This document shows, piece after piece, positions 11,039 through 18,570 of a stretch of 30,278 nt of DNA. A program made the translations under genes and the position numbers. The notes below the pieces were generated by a model, which was given only the letters and a program-made list of their open reading frames with translations, made no database searches and had not been told where the DNA came from. This DNA comes from Baffinella frigidus (taxonomy: Eukaryota; Cryptophyceae; Cryptomonadales; Baffinellaceae), in contig MU646306.1 in NCBI GenBank assembly GCA_026770585.1, positions 230,485-260,762 of the forward strand, read 5' to 3'. Each line of letters starts with the position of its first letter. Within the stretch, counting starts at the first letter, position 1.

Positions 11039-11067
11039 CTCTCTTTCTCTTTCTCTCTCTCTTTCTC

Positions 11068-11098
<31 letters not shown>

Positions 11099-11353
11099 CG
11101 CTCTCTCTCTCTCTCTGAGCACACCTGCCTCCCATCTGCCTCCCGACAGCTCGATGCAGCGCCCGACCCTGCTCCTCACCCCCCCCCCCCCGCATCACAG
11201 GAGGCGCCCATCGTGCGATTGGACAAATCGTACGAGACAGCGATCGTATGGCTGTGGGCGATCGGGGGGGTGTCGTTCTTCATGGGGGTCTCAATCCTCG
11301 TCCTGTGGAAATTGAAGAGTTCCCAGTACCAAGGCATCGTGGGGGACGACTGA
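5255..11353 (+). CDS. GILT-family thiol reductase-like membrane protein, five exons (434 aa)
   Basis: Exons are 5255-6056, 6253-6317, 7614-7814, 9350-9433 and 11201-11353. All junctions are GT-AG with matching phases (1, 0, 0, 0). The start is the first ATG of the frame (MMYGSV). The GILT signature CEHGPSECEGNVLLAC is at residues 215-230. The family's C-terminal block follows (CIAEVGM...IGEC around 286-302; QPPVRYVPWILVDG at 323-336; ICEVY at the exon 3/4 junction). The family reduces lysosomal disulfides with a CxxC site. The aligned position here reads ESQDPEC (140-146), so the first cysteine is replaced by Asp and only Cys146 remains. Residues 25-47 form a hydrophobic signal or anchor segment. 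Residues about 398-420 form a C-terminal membrane helix followed by a 14-residue tail with YQGI (427-430), a YxxPhi-type sorting motif. An endolysosomal membrane location is inferred. Introns 2-4 contain repeated exon edges and MITEs. Confidence 0.88.
6057..6252 (+). repeat. GILT-like gene intron 1, telomere-type repeats
   Basis: The donor is GTGCCTAAACCC and the acceptor is CCAAACGCAG. Almost all 196 bp are degenerate CCCTAAA, CCCTGAA and CCCCAAA heptamers in sense orientation. The last 50 bases are seven near-perfect CCCCAAA units. Confidence 0.9.
6414..6518. mobile_element. MITE family E, copy 3 (in GILT-like intron 2)
   Basis: 105 bp with TATCCCATAAGTGCCCAG and CTGGCCACTTAAGGGATA ends. 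It lies between the real exon 2 end (6317) and the first reiterated copy of that exon end (6528-6560). Confidence 0.9.
6528..7000 (+). repeat. Four reiterated copies of the GILT-like exon 2 3' end inside intron 2
   Basis: The real exon 2 ends GCGCTGCATCGCCGAG|GT at 6317. Related segments recur at 6528-6560 (33 bp, but GG instead of the GT donor), 6627-6645 (short, GAGGA), 6888-6923 (36 bp, GAG|GT kept) and 6982-7000 (short, GAG|GT kept). The copy at 6888-6923 lies in the loop between the inverted arms 6815-6880 and 6929-6985. The copies at 6627 and 6982 lie inside an outer inverted pair (6568-6622 with 7088-7141). Confidence 0.85.
6568..7141. repeat. Nested inverted repeats carrying exon-edge copies
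   Basis: The outer arms are 6568-6622 and about 7088-7141; GATTTTCGTTGCCCAAAATC pairs with GATGTTGGGCAACGAAAATC. The inner arms are 6815-6880 and 6929-6985, containing CCCACAATCATTTAAATCC and its diverged complement, and both ending in CCGGGAAC-type sequence. Arms of this type (GTAGTAATTTTC) also occur at 7277-7410 and 29355-29727, suggesting one dispersed family. Confidence 0.75.
7231..7531 (+). repeat. Two upstream copies of the GILT-like exon 3 start with its acceptor
   Basis: The real exon 3 begins CGTGGCAG|GTGGGCATGGGG at 7614. A copy at 7231-7270 (ATTAG|GTGGGCATGGGGGTGAA and on, about 37 exon bases) is cut off next to a hairpin. A second copy at 7500-7531 (CTGGGCGTGGCAG|GTGGGCA) is cut after 17 exon bases. 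The second copy and the real start are parts of an approximately 95-bp tandem duplication that also carries AAAAGTTAACAACCGTGTCC. Confidence 0.85.
7277..7410. mobile_element. Inverted-repeat element (K-related) in GILT-like intron 2
   Basis: Long near-perfect arms run CCGGGGAAACCTATTTTTCT ... GGCAAGGAAAATTACTACAC and back. It sits directly after the truncated exon 3 start copy at 7231-7270. The arm motif is shared with the elements at 29355-29510 and 29550-29727. Confidence 0.8.
7815..8092 (+). repeat. Telomere-type repeats at the 5' part of GILT-like intron 3
   Basis: The donor GTGCACACC is followed at once by degenerate CCCTACA, CCCCGAA and CCCTAAA heptamers in sense orientation for about 275 bp. 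The remainder of this 1535-bp intron holds MITE fragments, a complete MITE H and a 24-bp tandem repeat. Confidence 0.9.
8132..8297. mobile_element. Chimaeric MITE remnant (A-like left part, B right half)
   Basis: Bases 8132-8190 match the interior of MITE A (TTAATTATTGGATT...CCAAAAGTCAGCA). A different palindrome follows (GGCACGTCCCTCCCCGGAAATCCGGGGA...). Bases 8240-8297 match the right half of MITE B and end GAGGTTCCCCTGTA. Confidence 0.65.
8610..8797. mobile_element. MITE family H, copy 2 (188 bp)
   Basis: Same length and ends as copy 1 at 389-576, with only a few substitutions and TA at both ends. It lies in intron 3 of the GILT-like gene. Confidence 0.9.
8848..8962. mobile_element. Inverted-repeat element, family I, copy 1
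   Basis: The element begins GGGGGTATTTCAAACGTCAA and ends GACACGAAATACCCCC. It contains a short tandem doublet of ACGGCTCCAATTCCAGAC. A related element with ACGGCTCCAAGAACGAGC doublets is at 12940-13049. Confidence 0.7.
8980..9235 (+). repeat. Exon 4 start copies and a 24-bp tandem repeat in GILT-like intron 3
   Basis: At 8982 the sequence GTGGCAG|GTGAATCGCGCGGC reads VNRAAIPIPLG, a compressed echo of exon 4 (VYRAK...IPMPLGC). At 9209 CGTCCAG|ATGTATCGCGGCAC echoes the exon 4 start CGCCAG|GTGTATCGTGCG. Between them (9018-9195) are about seven diverged copies of a 24-bp unit, ACGTGTGTGTGGTCTGGGAC plus TAAA. Single copies of the same unit occur near 8519 and 8800. Confidence 0.7.
9282..9345 (+). 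repeat. (CT)n tract forming the polypyrimidine tract of the exon 4 acceptor
   Basis: A run of CTCTCT and CCCTCC lies directly before CTCTCGCCAG|GTGTAT, so the simple repeat is itself the 3' splice-site pyrimidine tract. Confidence 0.85.
9526..9760 (+). repeat. Two downstream copies of the GILT-like exon 4 3' end, alternating with MITE B core sequence
   Basis: The real exon 4 ends CGGCTGTTTCTTCTTCCCGCAG|GT at 9433. Copies lie at about 9588-9635 (ends CTTCTTCTTCCCGCAG|GTCC, reads TQIPMPLGCFFFPQ) and about 9706-9752 (ends TTCTACCCACAG|GTTC, reads YIPMPLGCVFYPQ). Each is preceded by GGACCACCAYAGGACCCTAG...CTGAGGGG, which resembles the core of MITE B without its TIRs. Exon piece plus core form a unit of about 118 bp. 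Confidence 0.85.
10125..10260 (-). repeat. Inverted copy of exon 4 3' end joined to MITE B core
   Basis: The reverse complement at about 10200-10256 reads ACAAAACGCAGATCCCGATG ... CTTCTTCTTCCCGCAGG, matching exon 4 and its tandem copies. It is joined to MITE B-like core (10140-10190: TAGGACCCTACAGTAGGACC). It lies in intron 4 in antisense orientation, so it cannot act as a splice site of the gene. Confidence 0.8.
10534..10638. mobile_element. MITE family E, copy 4 (in GILT-like intron 4)
   Basis: 105 bp. The left end has changed to TGTCCCTTAAGTGGCCAG; the right end is GCCACTTAAGGGATA. Core palindromes are intact. Confidence 0.88.
10681..10861. mobile_element. MITE family A, copy 2 (in GILT-like intron 4)
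   Basis: 181 bp with the same 24-bp TIRs as copy 1, flanked by GT on both sides. The internal palindrome carries one change (TCCGTAGGGACATCCGTACG). Confidence 0.9.
10988..11117 (+). repeat. (TC)n microsatellite in GILT-like intron 4
   Basis: About 130 bp of nearly uninterrupted CT dinucleotides with a few CTTT and CG interruptions. It lies about 85 bp upstream of the exon 5 acceptor GCATCACAG|GAG, and a C-run lies between. It may extend the pyrimidine tract. Arg/Glu and Ser/Leu reading frames across it are artefacts. Confidence 0.95.
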
Positions 11354-11420
11354 GCGAGTAGGCGGGGGGGGGGGGGGGGGGGCTTAATACAGTCTAACTT
11401 TTTCACGTGGGTGTGCACGG

Positions 11421-11542
11421 TACAGGGGTACCTCGCCCATAAGAAACCGCCCCCCCCTAGGACCCTACGGTAGGACCATGCCTATGGCCCTACGGTGGTC
11501 CTGGGGGGGGGGGCGGTTTCTTATGAGCGAGGTACCCCTGTA
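11421..11542. mobile_element. MITE family B, intact copy (122 bp)
   Basis: The TIRs are TACAGGGGTACCTCGCCCAT and the complement ending ATGAGCGAGGTACCCCTGTA, followed inward by AAGAAACCGCCCCCCC. The core is CCTAGGACCCTACGGTAGGACC and a matching half. It is bounded by TA and lies just 3' of the GILT-like stop codon. It is one of roughly fifteen complete or near-complete copies in this window. Confidence 0.95.
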
Positions 11543-11666
11543 CAAGCTGGACCTTGTCACGTTGGTGTGCACGATACATTCTGAAATTTCGCGCGTGGGT
11601 TTTCAAGCCGTACAGTGGAGGCCGGGTCTCACACGCAGACTCGCTCGACTACAGGGGTTTCTGGAC

Positions 11667-12029
11667 TATCCCTGAAGTGGCCAGGTGGTCAAATTTGACC
11701 ACCAAGAGGTCCTAGGCAGGTCCTAGGGCCCTATCGTAGGGCGTATGAGCCTGCTGGTCACTTAAGGGATAGGAAACCAGAACTTAAGAACACAGACCGG
11801 ATTTTGGCCCCCCCCCGTTTTCTCAATTGAGTACCAGAGGGTTGACTACGTCTTGCGTTTAGTCAAGCCTCTGGTACTAATTTAAGAAAACAGACGCCGA
11901 CCGATGTCGGAGCACCCGTGTTCTTATCCCTTGAGTGGCGAGTAGGCTCATACGCCCTACCGTAGGGTCCTAGGACCTGCCTAGGACCTCTTGGGGGTCA
12001 ATTTTGACCCCCTCGCCACTTAAGGGATA
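11667..12029. mobile_element. Composite E - D - E arrangement
   Basis: MITE E occupies 11667-11771 (reverse orientation, 105 bp) and another E occupies 11925-12029 (forward, 105 bp). Between them is a family D inverted-repeat element (11778-11924). Its inner arms pair GAGTACCAGAGGGTTGACTA with TAGTCAAGCCTCTGGTACTA. Its outer ends pair CTTAAGAACAC with GTGTTCTTA. Both E copies carry TATCCC and GGGATA ends. Confidence 0.85.
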
Positions 12030-12056
12030 GTCCAGATGCTCCTGCACCCCTGAGCG

Positions 12057-12175
12057 TACAGGGGTACCTCGCCCATAAGAAACCGCCTCCCCCTAGAGGA
12101 CCCTACAGTAGGCCGATGCCGGCACACGGTTGTCATGGGGGGGGGGCGGTTTCTCATGAGCGAGGTACCCCTGTA
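12057..12175. mobile_element. MITE family B, copy (119 bp)
   Basis: TA-bounded with intact TIRs. The core has diverged (CAGTAGGCCGATGCCGGCAC). Confidence 0.92.
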
Positions 12176-12414
12176 CTGAGGCTGGCAGGTCCTAGGTCCT
12201 TACCTACGGCCTAGGGCAGGGGCGTGTTGGGCTACTCGCCACTTACAATGTTCTGTCTCTCCCTTCTTAAACTTCGAGAAATTCACCCCTCAAAAACGCC
12301 CTGTGTCTTGCGTGGACTGTGGGTATCTAGGCTCTAAGGGCATCTAAGGACGCAAGGTCATGAGGACGCCGGCGTAGCCTCGGGATTCGTGGAGCCTGTA
12401 GCGTTCACACGAAC

Positions 12415-12922
12415 CGTTTCTTATGGACGAGGTGCCCCTGCCACACGAGGCTATCCATGCGAACAGATTCATAAGTTGATTATTGGGTTATTGCCCAGGA
12501 AACACGCCAACAGTCAGCATTTGATCACGTTTCCGTACGGACATCCGTACGGAAACGTGATCAGTTCCCCATAAATTTTAAAATGTCCTTTTATTCTGTT
12601 CGCATGGATAGCCTCGTGTGGTGCACAGGGGTACCTCGCTCATAAGAAAACGCCCCCCCCTAGGACCCTACAGTAGGGGTGTGCCTAGCTAGGGCCCTCA
12701 GATTTATCTCCGATATCGAATAAAAATATTCACTTTCTGCCTCCTCTAAAGTTGATTATCGCCTTTAATTGTAACCAATTTTGATTTTACACGCCAAAGT
12801 TGTTTATTTTCAGGGTGATAATCAACTTTAGACGTGGCAGAAAGTGAATATTTTTATTCGATATCGGAGATAAAGGTGGTCCTAGGGGGGGGGCGCTTTC
12901 TTACGAGCGAGGTGCCCCTGTA
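12415..12922. mobile_element. Nested cluster: B remnant, MITE A copy 3, MITE B split by MITE C
   Basis: 12415-12440 is a solo right end of B. 12441-12621 is MITE A copy 3, flanked by TG on both sides. 12624-12922 is a MITE B whose core is split by family C (12703-12874). Family C is a 172-bp hairpin with near-perfect long arms TTTATCTCCGATATCGAATA ... and their complement, with inner arms AAAGTTGATTATC and GATAATCAACTTT. The order of events can be read: C entered B, and A entered at or beside the B boundary. Confidence 0.85.
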
Positions 12923-12939
12923 CACCACGCAGGGCTGAA

Positions 12940-13049
12940 GGGGGGGTATTCAAAAGTCATTTTGAAAACTTTCTCAAAAGTCATTTTTAGCACAAAAACG
13001 GCTCCAAGAACGAGCAAACGGCTCCAAGAACGAGCATGGAATACCCCAC
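12940..13049. mobile_element. Inverted-repeat element, family I, copy 2
   Basis: Begins GGGGGGGTATTCAAAAGTCA and ends CATGGAATACCCCACCC. It has a tandem ACGGCTCCAAGAACGAGC doublet and resembles 8848-8962. Confidence 0.65.
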
Positions 13050-13084
13050 CCAAGGGCCTGGAGTGGAGGGATACCCGGGCTGAG

Positions 13085-13226
13085 AACGCCTTTGGTCTAG
13101 CCTTGGTCGGTGTTCTTAAATTAGTAGCTGCGTATTGACTAAACGCGAAGTTCAGTCAACACCCTGGTACTAAATTCAGAACACGCAGGCCCCCAATCCG
13201 GTGCGGGTTCTTAAGTTCCGGGTTCG
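13085..13226. mobile_element. Inverted-repeat element, family D
   Basis: Contains GGTGTTCTTAAATTAGTA ... TGACTAAACGCGAAGTTCAGTCA ... GGTACTAAATTCAGAACACG and a final GGTTCTTAAGTTCCG. Diverged from the D copies at 11778, 19775 and 22408. Confidence 0.6.
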
Positions 13227-13284
13227 TGTGACCCAGATGTCCTTGTACTTTTTGTGGCAAGGAAAGCACCATTTATTGATCACG

Positions 13285-13533
13285 TCAAGGGGTACCTCGC
13301 TCATAAGAAAGCGCCACCCCCCTATGACCACCATAGGGCCCCAGGCATAGTCCTACTGTACAGGGGTACCTCGCTCATAAGAAAACGCCCACCCCCTAGG
13401 ACCGCCGTAGGGCCCACTAGGCATGGGCCTACTGCAGGGTCCTATGGGGGGGCGGTTTCTTATGAGCGAGGTACCCCTGTACACTGTAGGGTCCTGTGGT
13501 GCGGCGCTTTCTTGTGAGCGAGGTACCTCTGTA
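13285..13533. mobile_element. MITE B with a second MITE B inserted (inner 13359-13481)
   Basis: The outer copy starts TCAAGGGGTACCTCGCTCAT and resumes after 13481 (GTAGGGTCCTGTGG...GCGAGGTACCTCTGTA). The inner copy, 123 bp with full TIRs, sits at a TA in ACTGTA of the outer core. This shows self-nesting at a TA target. Confidence 0.88.
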
Positions 13534-13575
13534 CACTTGTACATCATGCAAGAGCTAGGACGTACTCGTCCCGAC

Positions 13576-14013
13576 TCCTCGCTTATAAGCAAACGCCCAC
13601 CCCCTAGGAGAATCGTAGGGCCCTAGCTAGGTGTAGGGCTGCTGTAGGGTTCCTACAGGGTTACCTCGCTCATGAGAAACTGCACCTCCCTTCTAAAGGA
13701 CCACCATATGACTCTACATGTAGGCATGGTCCTACTGTAGGTTCCTAAGGGGGGGGGCAGTTTCTTATGAGCGAGGTACCCCCGGAACCCCCGTAGGGCG
13801 CACTCTTCTAGATTGCACGCCGCACGTGAGAGCAAACTCTGTTTATTAAGAAATACAGCACCACCGCCTGGGTCCCGCCACATCGGACAGCACCACCCGG
13901 GGGCACCCTTTCGCACCCCTACAGGAGTGCCTCGCTCACAAGCAGCCGCACCCCCGTAGGACCACTGCAGGGCCCTAGACAGCGTGTCTCCTTATGCGAG
14001 AGGTAACACTGCA
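13576..14013. mobile_element. Three further MITE B copies in varying decay
   Basis: 13576-13650 is a left half without an intact end. 13654-13784 is nearly complete but ends TACCCCCGG instead of TACCCCTGTA. 13920-14013 is strongly degenerate (ACAGGAGTGCCTCGCTCACA ... GCGAGAGGTAACACTGCA). The last lies about 90 bp beyond the 3' end of the helicase gene. Confidence 0.75.
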
Positions 14014-14102
14014 GGCGTACTGCCAACCATCCCCCCATCCCCCTCCTACAATCTTACCCCCTCGGCCTCTCCTCTCCTACGGTCCGCGCTACTAACCACA
14101 CC

Positions 14103-16455
14103 TCAGATCCGCTCCCAATCAACGCCGCCGCCCCCGCCGTACCCACCGCCGCCACCCGGCTCGCGGCGCCCACCCTCACGCCGCTGCCCGCCAGCGGCGC
14201 CGCCGCCGCGGTAGCTGCTGCGCTCCCCGCCCCCACCGCCCCGGTAGCCGCCGCCCCCGCCGGAGCTGGACCCGCCCCAGCTGTCACGCGAGGCCCCGCC
14301 GCCGTCACGGCTGCGCGGCGCGCCGAAATCCCGCCCGCCACCGCCCCCGCGGTATCCTCCCCCACCGCCGCCGCCGCCCCCACGATACCCCCCGCCGCCG
14401 CCACCGCCGCGGCGGTCGCGCCCGTAGCCGCCGTCGCCGCCCCCACGGTAGCCGCCCCCGCCCCCGCGGTAGCCGCCCCCGCCGCCCCCGCGACCGCCGC
14501 CCATGCGCCCGCGCGCCTTGTCCTCCTCGATGTCCGGGAGCGCGTCCGGGAAGGAGAACATGCCGCCCGAGTAGAAGTTGGTGGTCTCGTACTTCATGAC
14601 CTTGTCCACGAGGCCGGCGGCCGCGGTCGGGGAGAGGTCAATGACGGCCGAGCCGTCGAGGCAGCGCGCGATCTTCCCGATGCGCGACTGCGAGGGCGGG
14701 AGGTTGCCCATCTCGTCGGCCGTGAGGCACTGCGACACGATGCGCATCACGTCGCGCACCTCGAACATCTCGCCGGGAGCCCCGTCCGACGGCGTCAGCT
14801 GCACGGTGCGCAGCTCGTCCTCGCCCGTGAGGAGCGAGCGCTTCGACGGCGGCGACTTGTAGCCCGACATCCACGCGAGCGCGGTCGACACCGCTGCCAC
14901 GCCGCCCATCTCCTCCACGAGCTTCTCGGCCACGTCGTTGAAGAAGGGGATCAGCTCCTCGTTGACGCCCTTGAGGTTGTCCCCCGCGCGCATGGCCGAG
15001 GCCTCCATGATCTCCACAGGCTGGTTTGGGGTTGAGGGTTGAGGGTTGAGGGTTTTAGGTTTTAGGTTTTGGGGTTTGGAGTTCAGAGTTTAGAGTTCAG
15101 GTGTAGGGTTCAGGTTTGAAGGTGCAGGTTTCAGGTTTCAGGTTTCAGGGCTGAGGGTTCAGGGTTGTTCAGGATGCAGGGATGAGGGCCGAGGGTGCGC
15201 GGTTGAGCGGAACCTGCGGGGTCCCTAGGGTTTTTTTTGGGTTAAGAGGTTTAGGATTTGGGGTTTGGGATTTAGGGTTTGAGATTTAGGGTTGATGGTG
15301 TGGTGTAGGCACCTGCGGGGTCCCGCGGCGCTCGAACTTCACGCCCGCGTCCCGCTCGATGCGCGAGAGCTGGAAGCCCTCGGCCTTGTCGTAGAGCACG
15401 AGCGAGGTGCCCGTGCGCCCCGCGCGCCCCGTGCGCCCCGCGCGGTGGATGAACGCCTCGAGCTCCTTCGGGACGCCGTAGTGCACGACGAGATCGATGT
15501 GGTCGATGTCGAGCCCGCGCGCCGCCACGTCCGTGGCGATCAGCACGGGGATGCGCCCGGAGCGGAACCCCGAGAGGATCTTCTCACGCGCCTGCGAGGA
15601 GGAAATGCGTGTCAGAGCCTTCTTGTGTGGAGCAGACAGACGCCTTCTTGTGGGGAGGGGGGGGCGAGCAGACGTGTGGGGAGCTGGGGAGGACTCAGTG
15701 GACACAGAGTTCAGTCTCAACGGCCGGGTAGAGATCTGAGACTGACTCTATTCAGTCTCTGCGGTTTAGCGCGCGCCGAGCTCCGGTGGAGTCACAAGGT
15801 GTGGGAAGCTCCCTTTGAGGCTCAGCAGAGCGTCCACGGTTAAGACTGAAGAGAGCTCTTCCTGGAACCAACTCTCTGCGGTGTTGTAGATCACCTCGAG
15901 TTACAACCCCTGTCTGGTCAGGTCAGAAGATGTGGCACGCTCAGAATGTGTGGATGGTCCTGCCCCCGCCCCAAGCAACATTGGTGGGGGGCAAAAAGCA
16001 AAAGAAGGTGACCAGTGGCGCGGTCACCGTCTTCCGAGAGTGCCCCAGAAGCACTCATCGCCCCCAAGCTTTCCAAGCAGCAGAGCGCTCCCACGAGGAT
16101 AGCTCTCCCAGGGCTCTCAGCAGGAGAGCGTTCCCAGCGCTCTCCAGACTGGTCAAACCGTCTTCTCAAACGAGCGCCGCTCTCACAACACGCCCCGGTG
16201 CCCCCACTTCGACGCACACTCGAGGCTGGGGGTGGAGGGGTGGTTTGCATTTCTGAAGGGGGCGGGCGGGTCACCGTCTGAGGAATGCTACTCAAGGCTC
16301 ATGCTCGAGGGGTGGTGGACGTTTCTGGGAGGGGGNNNNNNNNNNNNNNNNNNNNNNNNNNNNNNNNNNNNNNNNNNNNNNNNNNNNNNNNNNNNNNNNN
16401 NNNNNNNNNNNNNNNNNNNNNNNNNNNNNNNNNNNNNNNNNNNNNNNNNNNNNNN

Positions 16456-16511
<56 letters not shown>

Positions 16512-17926
16512 CGCACCGTCTGGGGGATATCGCCGTGAAGGGCCTCGGTGCCCTTGATGATCATCCCAAGCGTCTGCACGAGCTCGTCGGCGTCGCGCTT
16601 GGTGTTGACGAACACGATGGCGTGCTGCGTGCGGTACAGCGTGATGAGGTCCGCGAGCATCGTCGAGCGCTGGCGCGCGGTCGCGGTCACCGCCACGTGC
16701 GTCACGCCCTCCGCCACCTTCTGCCGCGAGTTGCCCACGAGGTCCACGTCGTGCGGGTTGATCAGGTTCGTGCGCGCGAGGTCGCGCACCCAGGGGGGGA
16801 CCGTCGCGGAGAAGAGGAGCGTCTGGGGGCGCGCCTCGCCCTGCGGCATGCCGCCCATGAGCGTCTCGACGTCCTGTGGGGTGTATGGTTCGGGGTTTAG
16901 GGTTTAGGGTTTAGGGTTCAGTGTTCAGGGTTGAGGTTTAGGTTTTAAGGTTGAAGGGTTCTGCGTTCAGGTTGTAAGGTGTAAGGCGTAGAGTGTAGGG
17001 TTAAGGGTGTAGGGTGTAGGGTTTCGTGGTGAGGGTTTCGGATTCACCTCGGCGAAGCCGCGGTTGAGCATCTCGTCAGCCTCGTCGAGCACCAGGAACT
17101 TGATCTCCGAGAGGTTGAGGGCGCCCTGCTTCATCAGGTCGATCATGCGCCCGGGGGTCCCGACCACAACGTCGACGCCGTCCTTGAGCGCGCGCTCCTG
17201 CCGCTGGTAGGGGACCCCGCCGTACACCGCGAGGGTCTGGATCTTGATGGCGCCGCCCGTGGTGAGCGCCTCGATCTCACGCTCCACCTGCTGCGCGAGC
17301 TCGCGGGTGGGGGAGAGGATGATGGCCTTGGCGAGCGAGCCACGCTGGCGCCGCGTCTCACCGTTGGCCGTCTTGTCGTTCATGAGCCGCTCGATGATGG
17401 GGAGCGCGAACCCCATGGTCTTGCCCGTGCCCGTGCGGGCACGCGCCAGCACGTCGCGCCCGTCAAAGATCTCGTTGTACGTCGCGCTCTGCACCGGGAA
17501 CAGCTTTGTGATGCCGCGCTGCGCCAGGTTGTCCATCGACTGCGCGCTGATCCGGAAGTTGCTCACGTCGTTCTCGTCCTTCACCTCGTCAGTTGAGACG
17601 TCCGTCTCCTGAACCGGGATGGAGTCCACGATCTCCGCACCACCGACCGTGGAGTCATCACTGGCCGCGGTGAAGAAATCCGCAGTCTCGATGTCCTCCT
17701 CGACAATCGGCTGAGTGTCGACCATCTTCAGGCCGAACGCCGGGAGGCTGGGAAAGCGACCTACCCTGGGGGCAAGGCGAAGAGCGCGCGGGGAGGTCGC
17801 CACCGAGACAAAGCCCGAACGCGAAGCGACAGGCATCCGCGCTGGCGCCATGAAGGCGGAGGCGCTGCCCATCAGAGCAAGTGCCACGAGCAGCACCCCC
17901 ATGCCCGAGGCTGTGCGACCCTGCAT
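14103..17926 (-). CDS. Plastid-targeted DEAD-box RNA helicase with GUCT domain, four exons (810 aa), RH3-like
   Basis: Exons in order are 17926-17048, 16873-16517, 15591-15313 and 15020-14103. All introns are GT-AG, phase 0. Residues 1-24 are a signal peptide with a hydrophobic core, cleaved at SASA|F, followed by a basic, acid-free stretch. This is the bipartite presequence of red-lineage complex plastids. All helicase motifs are present: Q-motif region around 138-147, ARTGTGKT 163-170, PTREL 206-210, TPGR 257-260, DEAD 281-284, SAT 315-317, IVFVNTKRD 379-387, ATDVAARGLD 431-440 and HRAGRTGRAG 461-470. A GUCT-like domain occupies about 565-645. A long Gly/Arg-rich tail (GGYRGG units, about 676-806) ends VDWERI. 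Family knowledge: plastid RH3 proteins act in group II intron splicing and ribosome assembly; the same role here is inferred. The length is slightly above plant RH3 because of the tail. Exons 2 and 3 abut as HGDIPQT|AREKIL. Confidence 0.95.
15021..15312 (-). repeat. Helicase intron 3, telomere-type repeats
   Basis: 292 bp. In sense orientation the donor is GTGCCTACACC and the acceptor is CCAAACCAG. The interior is degenerate CCCTAAA, CCCTCAA and CCTGAAA units. Confidence 0.88.
15592..16516 (-). other. Helicase intron 2 containing the assembly gap and a G homopolymer
   Basis: In sense orientation the donor is GTGCGCCCCC and the acceptor is CCTCCTCGCAG. Bases 16335-16455 are N and 16456-16511 are pure G, so the true length is unknown. 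Short echoes of the exon 2 end plus donor (AGACG|GTGACC) occur at about 16270-16283 and 16022-16037. Outside these there is a degenerate tandem pair near 16220-16335, and no other gene is seen. Confidence 0.8.
16335..16455. other. Assembly gap (121 N)
   Basis: A run of N directly followed by 56 G residues and preceded by GGGAGGGGG. This is probably a sequencing failure in a C/G-rich homopolymer of the intron. Confidence 0.99.
16874..17047 (-). repeat. Helicase intron 1, telomere-type repeats
   Basis: 174 bp. In sense orientation it starts GTGAATCCGAAACCC and ends CCATACACCCCACAG. The interior is degenerate CCCTACA, CCCTAAA and CCTTAAC units. Confidence 0.9.
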
Positions 17927-17982
17927 GCTGGAATACGAAATGGGACCTGGCCTTGACCAGCTCCCTTAGTGCGGAGGCTTCC

Positions 17983-18570
17983 GCCGGCAATAACCCGCTC
18001 CCCTGGCGTCAGCTGTGCAGCTGAACTCCGGGGTAGGACTGGACACGCGCCGCTGGCACGGTCTAGTTAGTGGCTTGAGTTTCTTGACGACCCAGCACAA
18101 TATCCCAGAAGGAGACACCCAAGACCCCGGCCTCGCTTTTGAAAAATGTCACGTGTGCAGTTGACTGATCCAGAATTGACTTTGGAAAGGCAACATTCCT
18201 CAGGTTGAGGCTCGAGCGAGCGAGTGGCGAGGTCGGGCATGCCCCTCTTCGCTCCCTCTCTCCAAGGAGCGAGCCAAGCGGCCGTAAGGCGCACGGTGGC
18301 GTGAAATGCAGCGTGCTCCGCCGCATGACCTCCCCCCCGCGCTCCCCTCGCCACCGGGTGAGCCAGTTTTGCCCGGACCACCCGCGGATCTTTTCGCCCC
18401 GTCGTTCCGCGGAACGCGGGAAGGTTCAAAGGTTGGGCGGTGATGATAAGTCCGCATGCTCTAGGACTGAGGCGGGGCAGTGTCATGGGTCGTCGCACCC
18501 CGGCATGTGCGCCGTGCTGTGGAGAAGTACGCGGTTGCGCAGGGGTCTGAGCTCAACCAAACCATAGGTG
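17983..18570. repeat. Segmental duplication, uninterrupted copy (upstream of the helicase gene)
   Basis: This block begins about 60 bp upstream of the helicase start codon and so may include its promoter. It contains GACACGCGCCGCTGGCACGG, ATGTCACGTGTGCAGTTGAC, TGCCCGGACCACCCGCGGAT and GTACGCGGTTGCGCAGGGGT. All of these recur in the same order at 22727-23945. No core promoter motif is claimed. Confidence 0.9.

Noticed and set aside
10754-11315. Arg/Glu-rich and Ser/Leu-rich proteins
   Set aside because: They are translations of the (TC)n microsatellite in all frames. The only coding part nearby is exon 5 at 11201-11353.
14054-14446. Ala-rich 130-aa minus-strand frame
   Set aside because: An alternative frame of the Gly/Arg-rich tail of the helicase, produced by GC-rich repeats.
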